Under the pieces are notes generated by a model. The model made no database searches, was not told the DNA's origin, and saw only the letters and a program-made list of their open reading frames with translations. From contig JAZTZP010000078.1 of NCBI GenBank assembly GCA_045637525.1, positions 30,579-94,578 on the forward strand: DNA of 64,000 bases, in the 5' to 3' direction. Positions 24,463-34,484 of the stretch are shown here, piece by piece. Positions within the stretch are counted from its first letter, which is position 1, and each line of letters opens with the position of its first letter. Origin of the DNA: JAZTZP01 sp045637525. GTDB lineage: Bacteria > Bacillota > Clostridia > UBA1381. Made by a program: the position numbers and the translations under genes.

Positions 24463-25026
24463 ATGCAGAAAATTGATATTAAGGAAATTATAAAAACCGG
24501 TCTCATCTTATTCGGTGTTACGGCGATTGCCGCTCTTGTACTTGCCTGCGCTAACAAAATAACTGCGCCGATTATCGAAAAAAATCAGGCGAAGCGGACT
24601 GCCGAGGCTATGGAAGTTGTTATGCCGGAGGCTCGGGAATTTGAAAAGGTTGAAGTGATTGCGAAAAAATCAGCGGTAACTGAAGCTTATAATGCAAAAA
24701 ATGCATCGGGCGAGAAGATAGGAAGCTGTGTTATAGCTGCTGCAAACGGTTATGGCGGTGAGGTTTTGGTTTTAGTCGGAATAGATAGCGAACAAAAGAT
24801 TACCGGTATTCAGATAATGTCGCACAGTGAAACTCCGGGTCTTGGGGCAAATGCACAAAAACCTGATTTTACCGATCAATTCGCAGGAAAGACTGCCGGT
24901 ATTAAGGCTGTAAAATCAAATGCCGGTGAGAATGAAATAAATGCAATGTCGGGTGCTACGATAACTTCAAGAGCTGTTACGAGTGCAGTTTCTGAGGCGC
25001 TTGAGTTTGCAAAAACCAATCAGTGA
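24463..25026 (+). CDS. rnfG: Rnf complex subunit RnfG
   Basis: 187 residues: one N-terminal membrane anchor (about residues 10-30) and an extracytoplasmic FMN-binding domain. SGATITS near residue 164 is the S-G-A-T flavinylation motif, with Thr as FMN attachment site. The ETPGLGA segment is typical of the FMN-binding domain. Covalent attachment would require an ApbE transferase, not seen in this window. AAAGGATG precedes the start. Confidence 0.95.
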   Translation: MQKIDIKEIIKTGLILFGVTAIAALVLACANKITAPIIEKNQAKRTAEAMEVVMPEAREFEKVEVIAKKSAVTEAYNAKNASGEKIGSCVIAAANGYGGEVLVLVGIDSEQKITGIQIMSHSETPGLGANAQKPDFTDQFAGKTAGIKAVKSNAGENEINAMSGATITSRAVTSAVSEALEFAKTNQ

Positions 25027-25039
25027 GGGGGTAGGATTT

Positions 25040-25654
25040 ATGAAACAACAAACAAATCTTGATATTTTAAAAAGAGGTATTATAGATGAAAATCCCACGT
25101 TTGTACAGCTTTTGGGAATGTGTCCTACGCTTGCTGTAACGACTTCTCTTCAGAACGGTATAGGAATGGGACTTTCAGCAACGGCTGTTTTGATTGCATC
25201 AAATCTTATGATTTCGATATTCCGTAAGGTGATACCGGGTAAGGTGAGAATTGCGGCGTACATAGTAATAATTGCGGCGTTTGTAACACTGATTGAGATG
25301 TGTCTTGACGCATATGTACCGTCTCTTGCAAGCTCGCTCGGAATTTTTATTCCGCTTATAGTGGTAAACTGTATAATACTTTCAAGGGCTGAGGCCTTTG
25401 CTTCAAAGAACACTCCGGTTAAATCGTTTTTTGACGGACTCGGAATGGGACTTGGATTTACGCTTGCTCTTGCAATTGTATCGGCAGTGCGTGAGTTTTT
25501 GGGTACGGGAGCTATATGGGGCGTTCAGATATACGGCGATGTAATTACTCCGGCGTCAATTGTAACTCTTGCTCCGGGCGGATTTATAGTTTTGGGACTT
25601 ATAATCGGAATTAAAAATGCTATCATGGACAGGGGAGGTAAGGATAATGCTTAA
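25040..25654 (+). CDS. rnfE: Rnf complex subunit RnfE
   Basis: 204 residues from ATG 25040 (GAGGGGGT site); the frame is open upstream inside rnfG but that is not used. Six hydrophobic segments; NPTFVQLLGMCPTLAVT and LGIFIPLIVVNCIIL carry the conserved Cys residues of the RnfA/RnfE family that hold a membrane [2Fe-2S] cluster between the two homologous subunits. Its last codons overlap the rnfA start (25647) by 8 bases, indicating coupled translation and equal stoichiometry. Confidence 0.95.
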   Translation: MKQQTNLDILKRGIIDENPTFVQLLGMCPTLAVTTSLQNGIGMGLSATAVLIASNLMISIFRKVIPGKVRIAAYIVIIAAFVTLIEMCLDAYVPSLASSLGIFIPLIVVNCIILSRAEAFASKNTPVKSFFDGLGMGLGFTLALAIVSAVREFLGTGAIWGVQIYGDVITPASIVTLAPGGFIVLGLIIGIKNAIMDRGGKDNA

Positions 25655-26228
25655 AGAAATTATTACAATTATCATATCGGCACTTCTTACAGAAAACTTT
25701 GTTCTTGTAAAGTTTTACGGAATTTGTCCGTTTCTCGGTGTATCGAAGAAGCTAAGCAGTGCCGGCGGTATGGGTATGGCGGTAACTTTTGTTATGACTC
25801 TTGCTTCGATGATTACATGGGCTGTAAACAGTTATTTGCTGATACCGTTTAATCTTGAGTATCTTCAGACGATTGTATTTATTCTTGTTATCGCAGGACT
25901 TGTACAGTTTGTTGAGATTGTTGTTAAGAAGATGATGCCTTCGCTTTATAATGCGCTCGGAATATATCTTCCGCTTATAACTACAAATTGTGCGGTGCTT
26001 AGTGTTACGCTTCTTAATGTGCAGAATGAATACAACTTCCTTTTATCAACAATATACGGAATGTTTGCCGCTTTAGGATTTACGCTTGCGCTTATTCTTA
26101 TGGCCGGTATACGTGAGTTTTTGGATGAGGATTATGTTCCGAAGCCGTTCAGAGGTTTTCCTATTGCACTTATTACCGGAGGTATAATGGCGATAGCATT
26201 TATGGGATTTTCGGGATTTTCAATATAA
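25647..26228 (+). CDS. rnfA: Rnf complex subunit RnfA
   Basis: 193 residues from ATG 25647, with GGGGAGG inside the end of rnfE. Six membrane segments, homologous to RnfE but in opposite topology in known complexes. ENFVLVKFYGICPFLGVS and LGIYLPLITTNCAVL hold the conserved cysteines. Length is standard. Confidence 0.96.
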   Translation: MLKEIITIIISALLTENFVLVKFYGICPFLGVSKKLSSAGGMGMAVTFVMTLASMITWAVNSYLLIPFNLEYLQTIVFILVIAGLVQFVEIVVKKMMPSLYNALGIYLPLITTNCAVLSVTLLNVQNEYNFLLSTIYGMFAALGFTLALILMAGIREFLDEDYVPKPFRGFPIALITGGIMAIAFMGFSGFSI

Positions 26229-26248
26229 GGAAACGGAGGATATGTTAA

Positions 26249-27046
26249 ATGAGTGATATTATTTCCGCTGTATTGGTTGTTGGCGGTGTAGGTCTTATCT
26301 TCGGATGCCTGCTTGCTTATGCGTCTATGGTTTTTTATGTTCACCGTGACGGACGAATTGATAAGCTTGAGGAAATTCTCCCCGGTGCAAACTGCGGTGC
26401 GTGCGGTTTTGCAGGGTGCAGTGCATATGCTTCTGCTGTTGCTGACGGGAAGGCATCTGTGAGTGCTTGTGTGGTAGGAAAAAGTGCAGTTGCTCAGTCG
26501 GCTGCAAGCATTATGGGAATAGATGCCGAAGACGGTGATGATTTTGTGGCTCACGTGATGTGTGCCGGAGATTCCGGGACGGCAAATATGAAATTTGAAT
26601 ATATGGGTGCAAAGGATTGCTATGTTATGGCGAAAGCTGCCGGAGGAAGCAAGCTTTGTCCGAGCGGATGCTTAGGTGGCGGAAGCTGTGTGCATGTTTG
26701 TAAATTTGATGCGATACATATCGAAAACGGAGTGGCGAAGGTTGATACTGATAAATGTGTAGCCTGCGGATTATGCGTTAAGAAGTGCCCGAGACAGATT
26801 ATTGCACTTGTTCCTAAGGAGGCGACGGTATTTGTGGATTGCTCTAACATTGAAAAGGGAGCGGATGCAACAAAGAGCTGTAAAGCGAGCTGTATAGGCT
26901 GTCGCTTATGTGAGAAAAACTGCGAACACGGAGCTGTTCATGTGGAGGATAATCATGCAATAATTGACTATTCAAAATGTACGGCATGCGGAGTATGCGT
27001 AGAAAAATGCCCTAAAAAGGTTATTACTAAAGCTGATATAGCCTGA
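26249..27046 (+). CDS. rnfB: Rnf complex subunit RnfB (ferredoxin-like)
   Basis: 265 residues: an N-terminal membrane helix, the GANCGACGFAGC cluster motif (about residues 47-58) and, further on, further Cys-rich [4Fe-4S] motifs ending with CVACGLCVKKCP and CTACGVCVEKCP. RnfB accepts electrons from reduced ferredoxin and passes them into the membrane subunits. Last gene of the operon. No obvious terminator follows; the glycoside hydrolase gene starts 26 bases later and may be co-transcribed. Confidence 0.96.
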   Translation: MSDIISAVLVVGGVGLIFGCLLAYASMVFYVHRDGRIDKLEEILPGANCGACGFAGCSAYASAVADGKASVSACVVGKSAVAQSAASIMGIDAEDGDDFVAHVMCAGDSGTANMKFEYMGAKDCYVMAKAAGGSKLCPSGCLGGGSCVHVCKFDAIHIENGVAKVDTDKCVACGLCVKKCPRQIIALVPKEATVFVDCSNIEKGADATKSCKASCIGCRLCEKNCEHGAVHVEDNHAIIDYSKCTACGVCVEKCPKKVITKADIA

Positions 27047-27071
27047 GTTTAAAAAGGAGTGCAGAACTGCA

Positions 27072-28316
27072 ATGAATGAAAAATATGTAAAACTGATAAC
27101 TGAATATTCACATGAAAATTACAAAAAATTCTTTCGTGAGCCTGACGGAATATTGAATTATCCGTATATCGTTCCCGGTGCGGGATATACCAAATCCTTA
27201 TGGGATTGGGACAGCTGGCTTGTGAATGTTGCAATCAGACAATGCTTTATAGAAAATGTGGAGGAGCATGATTTTTGCAGATATGAACGTGGATGCGTAA
27301 TGAACTTTTTAGAGCATATGCGTCCGTCGGGATGTACTCCGCATTTGCTTACACCTACAAGAAATACTATTGATGAAGCAGAAGAATTTACTACAAATAT
27401 GCATAAACCGGTACTCGCACAGCATATTGCATTTATTTTAAAGAGCGTACCTGATGATACAGAATGGTTCAGACCGTACATAGATAACATAGACCGCTTT
27501 TTAAAAGCATACATAACTCATGCAAAGCATGAAAACGGCTTGTTTTTCTGGTTTGATGATGCAGGTATAGGCGTTGATAATGACCCTTGCACATTCTTCA
27601 GACCGCCGAGAAGCTCCGGTTCAATTTATCTGAATTGCCTTATGTATAAGGAATTGCAGGCTATGGCATATATCTGCGAAATTTTTGAGCAGAAAGAGCT
27701 TGGCGACTTTTATATAAAAGAAGCTCTGAGCTTGAAGGCTTCCGTACAAAAGAACTGTTGGGATGAACGTGACGGATTTTATTACAGTGTAGATCTTAAT
27801 CTTCTTCCGATAGACCCTGAAAGTAAATTTCATTCAGGTATGCCCAGACACTGGGATTGTCTTATTCAGAGAATAGGCGTTTGGTCGGGATTCCTTGCGA
27901 TGTGGGCAGGAATTGCAACTCCTGAGCAGGCAAAGCGTATGGTTTTTGAGCATTATTTAAATCCTGATACATTTAACGCACCGTTTGGAGTGCGTACGCT
28001 TTCAAAAGCTGAAAAAATGTATACAATAGTAAAATCAGGAAACCCATCCTGCTGGTTGGGACCTGTATGGGGAATATCAAATTATTTCACATTCAGAGGA
28101 CTTGTGCAGTATGGCTTTGACAAGGAAGCAATGGAGCTTGTTGAGAAAACAGTAAATCTTTTTGGTGCTGATATAGAAAAGAACGGATGTATGTCTGAAT
28201 ATTATCATCCCGATACGGGAGAAATGGTAAACGGAGCAGGATTCCAGAACTGGAATTTATTATCGCTTAATATGATAGCGTGGGCAAAAAAGAGAAAATT
28301 TTCTGTTGAATTTTAA
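27072..28316 (+). CDS. Trehalase-like / GH63-type (alpha/alpha)6 glycoside hydrolase
   Basis: 414 residues, no signal peptide, so cytoplasmic. YTKSLWDWDSWL near residue 40 matches the W-D-W-D-S segment of trehalase/GH63-like (MGH1-type) enzymes; RPPRSSGSIYLNC and GNPSCWLGPVWGISNYF are also typical of that barrel. The family hydrolyses alpha-glucosidic bonds, but the substrate (trehalose, mannosylglycerate, glucosylglycerate or other) cannot be told. It may ride on rnf read-through, which would be metabolic coincidence. AAGGAG lies 12 bases before ATG, slightly far. A bidirectional terminator follows. Confidence 0.75.
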   Translation: MNEKYVKLITEYSHENYKKFFREPDGILNYPYIVPGAGYTKSLWDWDSWLVNVAIRQCFIENVEEHDFCRYERGCVMNFLEHMRPSGCTPHLLTPTRNTIDEAEEFTTNMHKPVLAQHIAFILKSVPDDTEWFRPYIDNIDRFLKAYITHAKHENGLFFWFDDAGIGVDNDPCTFFRPPRSSGSIYLNCLMYKELQAMAYICEIFEQKELGDFYIKEALSLKASVQKNCWDERDGFYYSVDLNLLPIDPESKFHSGMPRHWDCLIQRIGVWSGFLAMWAGIATPEQAKRMVFEHYLNPDTFNAPFGVRTLSKAEKMYTIVKSGNPSCWLGPVWGISNYFTFRGLVQYGFDKEAMELVEKTVNLFGADIEKNGCMSEYYHPDTGEMVNGAGFQNWNLLSLNMIAWAKKRKFSVEF

Positions 28317-28322
28317 TTGAGA

Positions 28323-28376
28323 ATAGGCATAGTATTTTGTGGTTTTATACCGGGAAATACTATGCTTATCTTTTTT
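28323..28376. terminator. Bidirectional terminator between glycoside hydrolase and gltD
   Basis: 15-base arms 28323-28337 and 28355-28369 pair, followed by six T (28371-28376). The T-run overlaps the gltD stop codon on the other strand. Confidence 0.8.
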
Positions 28377-29841
28377 AAATCATATTTGTATATTCCATAA
28401 GGTATGCGTCAACGAATCTGGCACATTCACGTCCGTCTCTTATTGCCGAGGCAACCAGGGACTGACCGTTTTTCATATCGCCGGCGGTGAATATTTTCGG
28501 GATATTGGTACTAAAACCGTAATCATATGTTTTTACTGTGTTTCTTTCGGTGAGCTCCACTCCGAAGGCTTCGGGGACTTCTTTTTTTGTACCGGTGAAG
28601 CCGGCGGCGATAATGAGCATATCGGTGGGGATTGTTTTTTCTGTGCCGGGGAGCTTGAAAAGTTTTCCGTTTTTAAATTCGGTCTTAATTGTTTTAACTG
28701 CTGATATTTTACCGTCGGTACTTTCAATTTCTTTAACTGTGGTATTAAAAATACGGGGGTCTTTTCCGAACACTGATATTGCTTCTTCCTGACCGTAATC
28801 GGTTTTTAAGGTTTTTGGCCATTCGGGCCAGGGGTTGTTTTCAGGGCGTTTGACAGGTGGTTTATCTGTTATTTCAAGCTGGACTACCGATTTACAGCCA
28901 TGGCGGATGCATGTGCCGACACAGTCGTTTCCTGTATCGCCTCCGCCGAGAATTACTACATTTTTATTTTTGGGGTTTGGGTAATTTTTGTCTTTGAACT
29001 CTGAATCTAACAGGCTTTTTGTGTTTAAACTGAGAAAATCGACGGCGAAATACACGCCTTTGCAGTTTCGGCCGGCAACGTTTATATCACGCGGCTGGTT
29101 TGCTCCGCAACAAAGGATTACGGCATCATATTTTTTTAAAATTTCTGATACATTGCTTTTTATTGCCGCATCATAGCTTGTTGTAAACTCAACACCTTCT
29201 TGTTTCATGATATTTATACGGCGTTCGATTACGGATTTATTAAGCTTCATATTTGGTATGCCATACATCAGAAGTCCGCCTGTGCGGTCGCTTTTTTCAT
29301 ATACCGATACGGTATGCCCTCTTTTATTAAGGCTGTCAGCGACGGCAAGCCCGGCAGGACCGGAGCCGATTACGGCAACCTTTTTTCCGCTTCTGATTTT
29401 TGGCGGTACCGGCTTAATAAGCCCTTTATCGAAGGCGGTTTCTATAATATACAGCTCGTTATCACGGATTGTGACACTTTCTCCGTTCAGGTTATTGACA
29501 CACGCCGCTTCGCACGGAGCAGGGCATACTCTTCCGGTAAATTCGGGGAAGTTATTCGTTTTTAAAAGACGTTCGAGTGCATTTTTAAAATTATCACGGT
29601 ATACATCGTCATTCCATTCCGGGATAAGGTTATATAGCGGACAGCCTGTTATCATACCGTTTAAAACCATTCCCGACTGACAGAACGGAACTCCGCAGTT
29701 CATACAGCGAGCTGCTTGCTTTCGTCTTATGCGGCGTGAATGAATATGATGAAATTCATTAAAGTTTTTTATTCTTGAGTCGGGAGTTAAAGATTTATTT
29801 TCGTCTCTTTCGTATTCTAAAAATCCTGTTGGTTTTCCCAT
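28375..29841 (-). CDS. gltD: Glutamate synthase small subunit (NADPH)
   Basis: 488 residues, normal length. N-terminal Cys-rich part (CMNCGVPFC, then CPAPCEAAC) binds [4Fe-4S]; GSGPAGLAVAD is the FAD-binding Rossmann motif and GGGDTGNDC the NADPH site; AAGFTG near the C-terminus closes the FAD domain. GltD takes electrons from NADPH and passes them to GltB for reductive amidation of 2-oxoglutarate with glutamine. Start supported by GGAGG. It follows gltB by 72 bases on the minus strand, so the two form one operon. Confidence 0.96.
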   Translation of the reverse strand: MGKPTGFLEYERDENKSLTPDSRIKNFNEFHHIHSRRIRRKQAARCMNCGVPFCQSGMVLNGMITGCPLYNLIPEWNDDVYRDNFKNALERLLKTNNFPEFTGRVCPAPCEAACVNNLNGESVTIRDNELYIIETAFDKGLIKPVPPKIRSGKKVAVIGSGPAGLAVADSLNKRGHTVSVYEKSDRTGGLLMYGIPNMKLNKSVIERRINIMKQEGVEFTTSYDAAIKSNVSEILKKYDAVILCCGANQPRDINVAGRNCKGVYFAVDFLSLNTKSLLDSEFKDKNYPNPKNKNVVILGGGDTGNDCVGTCIRHGCKSVVQLEITDKPPVKRPENNPWPEWPKTLKTDYGQEEAISVFGKDPRIFNTTVKEIESTDGKISAVKTIKTEFKNGKLFKLPGTEKTIPTDMLIIAAGFTGTKKEVPEAFGVELTERNTVKTYDYGFSTNIPKIFTAGDMKNGQSLVASAIRDGRECARFVDAYLMEYTNMI

Positions 29842-29913
29842 TTTAAGTCCTCCATTCTACTGTTTTCCGGCAGTATAAACAGCAGTGCTAAAAGCAATAT
29901 TAATTTTTTTTCG

Positions 29914-32900
29914 TCAGCCTCCTGTTACGCTGTAAAATGCATGAATTTCGGCATCTTCTTTTGACATGCCTTGTTTTTCTGCCTGAGCGACGGCGGTTAT
30001 GATATCATTGTAGTCTTTTGGTATTATTTTTTTGAAGTTTAACAGCTCTTCTTCAAAATTGCCGAGAATTTTTTCTGCAAGCTCTGAGGCTGTTTCAGAA
30101 TAATGCTTTTTTATAATACTTTTGAGCTCAGCTGAGTCTTCATCCGATTGAATTTCCAATATTTCAACAAGCTCTTTGTTTGCACGCATATAAAGGTCGT
30201 GGTCGGGGTCATAGACATAGGCTGTACCGCCACTCATGCCGGCGGCGAGGTTTTTACCTGTTTTTCCTAAGATTACGACTGTGCCACCTGTCATATATTC
30301 AAGGGCATGGTCGCCGGCTCCTTCCGTGACTGCTGTTGCACCTGAGTTCCTGACACAGAAGCGTTCACCTGATATTCCGCATATATATGCGCTTCCGCTT
30401 GTTGCGCCGTAGAGTGCAACGTTTCCGATTATTATATTTTCATGAGCTTTAAAGCTACTGTTTTTCGGTGGATATACCACCAATTTTCCGCCTGAGAGAC
30501 CTTTTCCGAAATAGTCGTTGCTGTCGCCCTCAAGACGGAGCGTAAGTCCTTTTGGTATAAAAGCACCAAACGACTGACCGCCTCCGCCGGTGCAGTTTAC
30601 GGTGAAGGTATCATCTTTTAATGTGTTTCTGAAATTTTTTGTTATTTCACTTCCTAAAATTGTGCCGAGTGTTCTGTCTGTGCTTGTGACGTTAATGTTT
30701 ATACTGCATTTTTCACCGGTTTTTAATGACTTTTTAAATTCTTTTAAAAGTATTTGCTCGTCGATGGTGTTTCTGAGGTTAAAGCAGTATAAATCATTCT
30801 TATCAAAATGAGTTTTTTTGCCGCCGACGGATCCAAAAAGTATTTTATCAAGGTTTAAATATGAAGATTTTGATGCTGAGTTTTTATTTTTTGCACGAAG
30901 AAGGTCGGTTCTTCCTACAAGCTCATCAACGGTTCTGATGCCGGCTTTTGCCATTATTTCACGAAGCTCTTCGGCGATGAAGCTCATAAAGTTTATTACA
31001 TATTCGGGTTTTCCTGAAAAACGCTTGCGAAGTATGGGGTTTTGTGTTGCAATTCCGACAGGACACGTATCAAGATTACATACACGCATCATGATACAGC
31101 CCATACTAACGAGCGGTGCTGTTGAAAATCCAAATTCCTCCGCTCCGAGCATGCAGGCTATTGCAACGTCTCTTCCGCTCATAAGCTTTCCGTCTGTTTC
31201 TAATTTAACCTTTGATCTGAGACCGCTCATGATAAGCGCCTGATGTGTTTCGGCAAGACCTAATTCCCATGGCAGGCCGGCGTTGTGTATAGAGCTTTTC
31301 GGTGCTGCTCCCGTACCTCCGTCATAGCCCGATATAAGAATTACGCCGGCTCCGGCTTTTGCTACTCCGGCGGCGATTGTGCCGACTCCGGCTTCTGATA
31401 CGAGCTTTACCGATATGAGCGCTTCTCTGTTTGCGTTTTTTAAGTCGTATATGAGCTGTGCAAGGTCTTCTATTGAATAAATGTCATGATGGGGCGGGGG
31501 AGAGATAAGTGATACTCCCGGAGTGGAGTGCCTGGTTTTTGCAATCCACGGATATACTTTTCTGCCGGGAAGATGTCCGCCCTCGCCTGGTTTTGCGCCT
31601 TGCGCCATTTTAATCTGAATTTCTTTTGCACTTAAAAGATACTCGCTTGTAACACCGAAACGGCCGGATGCTACCTGTTTGATACTGCTTGATAGCCCGG
31701 AGGTGAGACGTTCCGGTAATTCTCCGCCTTCACCGGAGTTTGATTTTCCGCCTATTGTGTTCATGGCTTTTGCAAGACATTCGTGCGCCTCCTGTGATAT
31801 GGAGCCGTAAGACATTGCACCTGTTTTAAACCGCTTTACTATGCTTTTTACGCTTTCAACCTCTGATAGAGGTATAGGAGTTAAGTTATCAAAATCAAAC
31901 TCGAAAAGACCTCGCAGTGTATGAGGTTTTGTTTCGTCGTTTACCATGGCGGTGTATTCTTTAAATGCGTTGTAGTCGCCTGATCTTGTTGCTTGCTGAA
32001 GCTTTATTATGGTTTTTGGGGTGTAGATATGCTCTTCTTTATCTGTGCCGTTTATCAGCCTGTGCTCACCTGTGCTTTCGGGTGAGGTATCAATACCGAG
32101 ACCGAGAGGATCAAAGGCATGTGAGTGGTTCCATTCCACTGCTTCACCTATCTGTTCTATTCCTATTCCTCCGATACGGCTTATGGTGTTTGTAAAGTAT
32201 TGGTCTATGGTTTCTTTGTTTATGCCGACTGCTTCAAATACTTGCGCTGATTGATATGATTGCAGGGTGGAAATACCCATTTTTGATGCTACTTTTACAA
32301 TTCCGCGAAGTATGGCGCTGTTATAGTCGGAAATGGCGGCGTAGAAGTCTTTATTAAGCATTCCGTATTCTATAAGCTCATGTATTGCTTCATGGGCGAG
32401 ATACGGATTTACGGCACGTGCTCCGTAGCCTAAAAGGAGTGCAAAGTGATGTACATCACGAGGCTCGGCTGTTTCTATTATTATAGATATGCTTGTACGC
32501 TTTTTTGTTCTGATAAGGTATTGCTCAACTGCCGATACTGCAAGAAGCGACGGTATCGCAACGTGGTTTTCATCAACGCCGCGGTCGGACAGGATTATGA
32601 TATTTGCTCCGTTTTTATATGCCTTGTCGCATTTTATAAAAAGCTGTTCAACTGCTTTTTTCAGAGAGGTATTTTTATAATAGAGAAGAGGTACGGTTGC
32701 GGATTTTAAGCCCGGTTCATCGAGCTCCTTTATTTTAAGCAGGTCGGTGTTTGTAAGTATGGGGTTATCTATCTGAAGAACACGACAGTTTTCGCCTGTT
32801 TCCGTAAGAAGGTTTCCGTCTGCTCCGATATATACAATTGTGCTTGTTACTATTTCTTCTCTTATTGCATCTATCGGCGGATTGGTAACCTGCGCAAATA

Positions 32901-34431
32901 TCTGCTTGAAATAGCTGAACAGCGGCTGATGCTTGGGGCTTATTACGGCTATCGGAATATCAACGCCCATTGCAGATGTGGCTTCTATACCGTTTTTTGC
33001 CATCGGGAGAATTGTGTTTCTTATATCCTCATATGAATACCCGAATGCTTTATAAAGACACTCACGCATAGCTTTATCATACGTTTCAATCTTTTGATTT
33101 GGAATTTTCAGGTCTGTAAGCTTTTTTAAATATCTGTCGAGCCATTCGCCATAGGGGTTTTTTGAGGCGTACTCTCTTTTTAATGCTTCATCGTCGATGA
33201 TTTCTCCTTTTACTGTGTCTATGAGAAGCATTTTGCCCGGATAAAGTCTTGATTTTTTTAAAATTTTTTCCGGTGCGATGTCAAGGACTCCGACTTCGGA
33301 GGCAAGAATTAAATAACCGTCAGTCGTAATATAATATCTTGACGGACGGAGCCCGTTTCTGTCGAGAGTTGCACCTACGATGTCGCCGTCTGAAAATAAA
33401 ATTGCGGCAGGGCCGTCCCATGGCTCCATCATGGTTGAATAATATTTGTAGAAATCACGTTTTGCGCGGTTGACGGTTTTTATTTTATCCCAGGGCTCGG
33501 GGATGGTTATCATCATTGCCAGGGGCAGGTCTATTCCGTTCATTACCATAAATTCGATTGTATTATCAAGCATGGCGGAGTCTGAGCCGTAAGCATTTAT
33601 TACGGGCAGAATTTTTTCAGGTTCATCGGGGAAATACTCCGAAACCATGGTTTCTTCTCGTGCAAGCATTCTGTCGGCATTGCCGCGTATGGTGTTGATT
33701 TCTCCGTTGTGAAGTATCATCCTGTTAGGATGGGCACGCTCCCAGCCCGGTGCTGTGTTTGTCGAAAAACGGGAGTGGACCAGTGCAATTGAGGAGGTGT
33801 AGTCTTTGCTTTGTAAATCCTTATAGAATTTTCTGAGCTGATGTACAAGAAACATTCCTTTATATACAATTGTGCGTGAAGAAAGTGATGCAATGTGCGT
33901 GTCTGTATTGCTTTGCTCAAACACACGCCTTATAACATAGAGCTTTCGGTCGAAATCAATCCCTTTTTGTATATTATCAGGTCTTTTTATAAAGCATTGA
34001 TACACAGCCGGGACGCTTTCTGATAATTTTTCACTTAAAATTTCGGGGGAGACGGGGACTTTTCTCCAGCCTATAATATGGACATCTTCTTTTTTTGCAA
34101 TTACCTCGAAAAGGCTCATTGCCTGTTTTTGCTTTAGGGTGCTTTTTGGAAGAAAAAACATTCCTATACCGTAGTCAAGCTCGTTTCCAAGTTCAAAATC
34201 GCTGTGCTTTGAGAAGAAATTATGCGAAATTTTAAGCATTATTCCAACTCCGTCGCCTATTTCTCCGCTGCTGTCTTTTCCGGCCCGGTGTTCGAGTTTT
34301 TCAACGATGCTTAGTGCATCATCAACAACCTTGTGTTCTTGCTTTCCTTTTATGTTTATTACTGCTCCGATACCGCAGGCATCGTGCTCGAAGCGGTTGC
34401 AATATAATCCTGTTTCAGACCCGTTATACAT
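29914..34431 (-). CDS. gltB: Glutamate synthase large subunit
   Basis: 1505 residues, full length. DACGIGAVI near residue 18 gives the N-terminal nucleophile Cys of the class II glutaminase domain, exposed after removal of a short propeptide. The central domain, the FMN-binding synthase barrel (GGTGAAPKSS, about residues 1060-1069) and the 3Fe-4S Cys cluster (CNLDTCPVG) follow, then the C-terminal beta-helix with GG-rich repeats. With GltD it makes two glutamates from glutamine and 2-oxoglutarate. GGAGG precedes the start. The 5' region runs into a MITE whose end carries a TATAAT on this strand, but I find no matching -35. Confidence 0.97.
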   Translation of the reverse strand: MYNGSETGLYCNRFEHDACGIGAVINIKGKQEHKVVDDALSIVEKLEHRAGKDSSGEIGDGVGIMLKISHNFFSKHSDFELGNELDYGIGMFFLPKSTLKQKQAMSLFEVIAKKEDVHIIGWRKVPVSPEILSEKLSESVPAVYQCFIKRPDNIQKGIDFDRKLYVIRRVFEQSNTDTHIASLSSRTIVYKGMFLVHQLRKFYKDLQSKDYTSSIALVHSRFSTNTAPGWERAHPNRMILHNGEINTIRGNADRMLAREETMVSEYFPDEPEKILPVINAYGSDSAMLDNTIEFMVMNGIDLPLAMMITIPEPWDKIKTVNRAKRDFYKYYSTMMEPWDGPAAILFSDGDIVGATLDRNGLRPSRYYITTDGYLILASEVGVLDIAPEKILKKSRLYPGKMLLIDTVKGEIIDDEALKREYASKNPYGEWLDRYLKKLTDLKIPNQKIETYDKAMRECLYKAFGYSYEDIRNTILPMAKNGIEATSAMGVDIPIAVISPKHQPLFSYFKQIFAQVTNPPIDAIREEIVTSTIVYIGADGNLLTETGENCRVLQIDNPILTNTDLLKIKELDEPGLKSATVPLLYYKNTSLKKAVEQLFIKCDKAYKNGANIIILSDRGVDENHVAIPSLLAVSAVEQYLIRTKKRTSISIIIETAEPRDVHHFALLLGYGARAVNPYLAHEAIHELIEYGMLNKDFYAAISDYNSAILRGIVKVASKMGISTLQSYQSAQVFEAVGINKETIDQYFTNTISRIGGIGIEQIGEAVEWNHSHAFDPLGLGIDTSPESTGEHRLINGTDKEEHIYTPKTIIKLQQATRSGDYNAFKEYTAMVNDETKPHTLRGLFEFDFDNLTPIPLSEVESVKSIVKRFKTGAMSYGSISQEAHECLAKAMNTIGGKSNSGEGGELPERLTSGLSSSIKQVASGRFGVTSEYLLSAKEIQIKMAQGAKPGEGGHLPGRKVYPWIAKTRHSTPGVSLISPPPHHDIYSIEDLAQLIYDLKNANREALISVKLVSEAGVGTIAAGVAKAGAGVILISGYDGGTGAAPKSSIHNAGLPWELGLAETHQALIMSGLRSKVKLETDGKLMSGRDVAIACMLGAEEFGFSTAPLVSMGCIMMRVCNLDTCPVGIATQNPILRKRFSGKPEYVINFMSFIAEELREIMAKAGIRTVDELVGRTDLLRAKNKNSASKSSYLNLDKILFGSVGGKKTHFDKNDLYCFNLRNTIDEQILLKEFKKSLKTGEKCSININVTSTDRTLGTILGSEITKNFRNTLKDDTFTVNCTGGGGQSFGAFIPKGLTLRLEGDSNDYFGKGLSGGKLVVYPPKNSSFKAHENIIIGNVALYGATSGSAYICGISGERFCVRNSGATAVTEGAGDHALEYMTGGTVVILGKTGKNLAAGMSGGTAYVYDPDHDLYMRANKELVEILEIQSDEDSAELKSIIKKHYSETASELAEKILGNFEEELLNFKKIIPKDYNDIITAVAQAEKQGMSKEDAEIHAFYSVTGG

Positions 34432-34484
34432 GGTTATTGCCTCCTGGTTTTTTGTTTGTTAATTCCGGTGATTTTGAAATGGAT

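Noticed and set aside
30590..32709. Plus-strand ORFs across gltB
   Set aside because: All lie inside the strongly conserved GltB coding sequence on the other strand and lack start signals.
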